From assembly GCA_003156235.1 (NCBI GenBank), contig PMGP01000123.1:1-5822 (forward strand): a stretch of 5,822 nt of DNA. Reading direction: 5' to 3'. Positions within the stretch are counted from its first letter, which is position 1; the number at the start of each line of letters is the position of its first letter. Below are positions 5,545 through 5,822 of this stretch, one piece after another. Position numbers and translations under genes: made by a program. The notes below the pieces were generated by a model. The model worked only from the letters and a program-made list of their open reading frames with translations. It had not been told where the DNA came from and ran no database searches. The DNA is from Acidobacteriaceae bacterium. Lineage in GTDB: Bacteria; Acidobacteriota; Terriglobia; Terriglobales; Acidobacteriaceae.

Positions 5545-5822
5545 GCTTAGACTCGGCATTCCCAAAGGCAGTCTTCAGGATGCCACCATCGCTCTCTTCA
5601 AGCGCGCCGGCTGGAACATCTACGCCGACGGCCGCTCCTACTTTCCCTCCATCGACGACCCGGAGATCGAGTGCATGTTGATCCGCGCCCAGGAAATGGC
5701 CCGCTACGTCGATCACGGCGTTCTCGACGCCGGCCTTACCGGCATTGACTGGGTTGTCGAGAGCGGCCTCGATGTCGCCACCGTTACCACCCTCACCTAC
5801 GCCAAGCAGAGCCGCCGCAAGG
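5534..5822 (+). CDS. hisG: ATP phosphoribosyltransferase (partial, 3' end beyond window)
   Basis: HisG condenses ATP with PRPP, the first committed and feedback-inhibited step of histidine synthesis. The visible 96 residues carry the family's N-terminal signature: LRLGIPKGSLQDATIALFKRAGW (5-27), followed by the substrate-site region ending HGVLDAGLTGIDWV (61-74). The GTG at 5534 is preceded by GAGG (5524-5527) with 6-nt spacing inside the hisI 3' end. Translation therefore starts 11 bp before hisI ends, suggesting coupling. Whether this is the long form (with C-terminal regulatory domain) or the short form that needs HisZ cannot be decided from the fragment. The N-terminus, with a conserved RSYFPSIDD-type segment, looks more like the long form to me, with low certainty. 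Confidence 0.93.
   Translation, partial: MANKLRLGIPKGSLQDATIALFKRAGWNIYADGRSYFPSIDDPEIECMLIRAQEMARYVDHGVLDAGLTGIDWVVESGLDVATVTTLTYAKQSRRK

Noticed and set aside
1..5822. Search for tRNA, rRNA, CRISPR arrays, insertion sequences and attachment sites
   Set aside because: No cloverleaf, regularly spaced repeats, transposase motifs or terminal inverted repeats were seen. The window is almost entirely accounted for by the listed genes and the attenuator.

Overview
The window is GC-rich, tightly packed bacterial chromosomal DNA with GTG and TTG starts. It carries an RND multidrug-efflux adaptor/permease pair and the 5' end of a histidine biosynthesis operon. The style of the RND pair, the small secreted helix-hairpin-helix protein and the HisI/HisG sequences suggest Acidobacteriota (Terriglobia/Koribacter-like). 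This is an inference from sequence style, not a database result.

Layout. 1-227: no supportable gene; it holds a 16-bp dyad, a strong hairpin and a possible promoter in front of the efflux pair. 228-1340 (+): periplasmic adaptor lipoprotein (membrane fusion protein). 1341-1434: short gap with three imperfect 8-nt tandem repeats and a Shine-Dalgarno site. 1435-4638 (+): full-length HAE1/AcrB-type RND permease starting at TTG. 4601-4957 (-): small exported helix-hairpin-helix (ComEA-like) protein whose 3' end overlaps the permease 3' end by 38 bp. 4973-5184 (+): promoter, a 25-codon His-rich leader ORF and a terminator/antiterminator, together a complete histidine transcription attenuator. 5185-5544 (+): hisI. 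5534 to the window end (+): hisG, cut off by the edge.

How it works together. The adaptor and permease should form an inner-membrane/periplasmic proton-driven efflux pump, but no outer-membrane channel gene is present here. HisG (first step) and HisI (third step) act in histidine synthesis. Their expression appears to depend on ribosome stalling at five consecutive His codons in the leader peptide. The sequence shows a perfect 8-bp antiterminator pairing (5062-5069 with 5121-5128) that excludes a strong intrinsic terminator (5117-5149).

The most interesting element is this attenuator. It is a his leader of enterobacterial logic in what looks like a non-proteobacterial genome, and its leader peptide has no visible ribosome-binding site. 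The predicted transcription start lies 0-4 nt before the ATG, so the leader may be translated from a leaderless mRNA.
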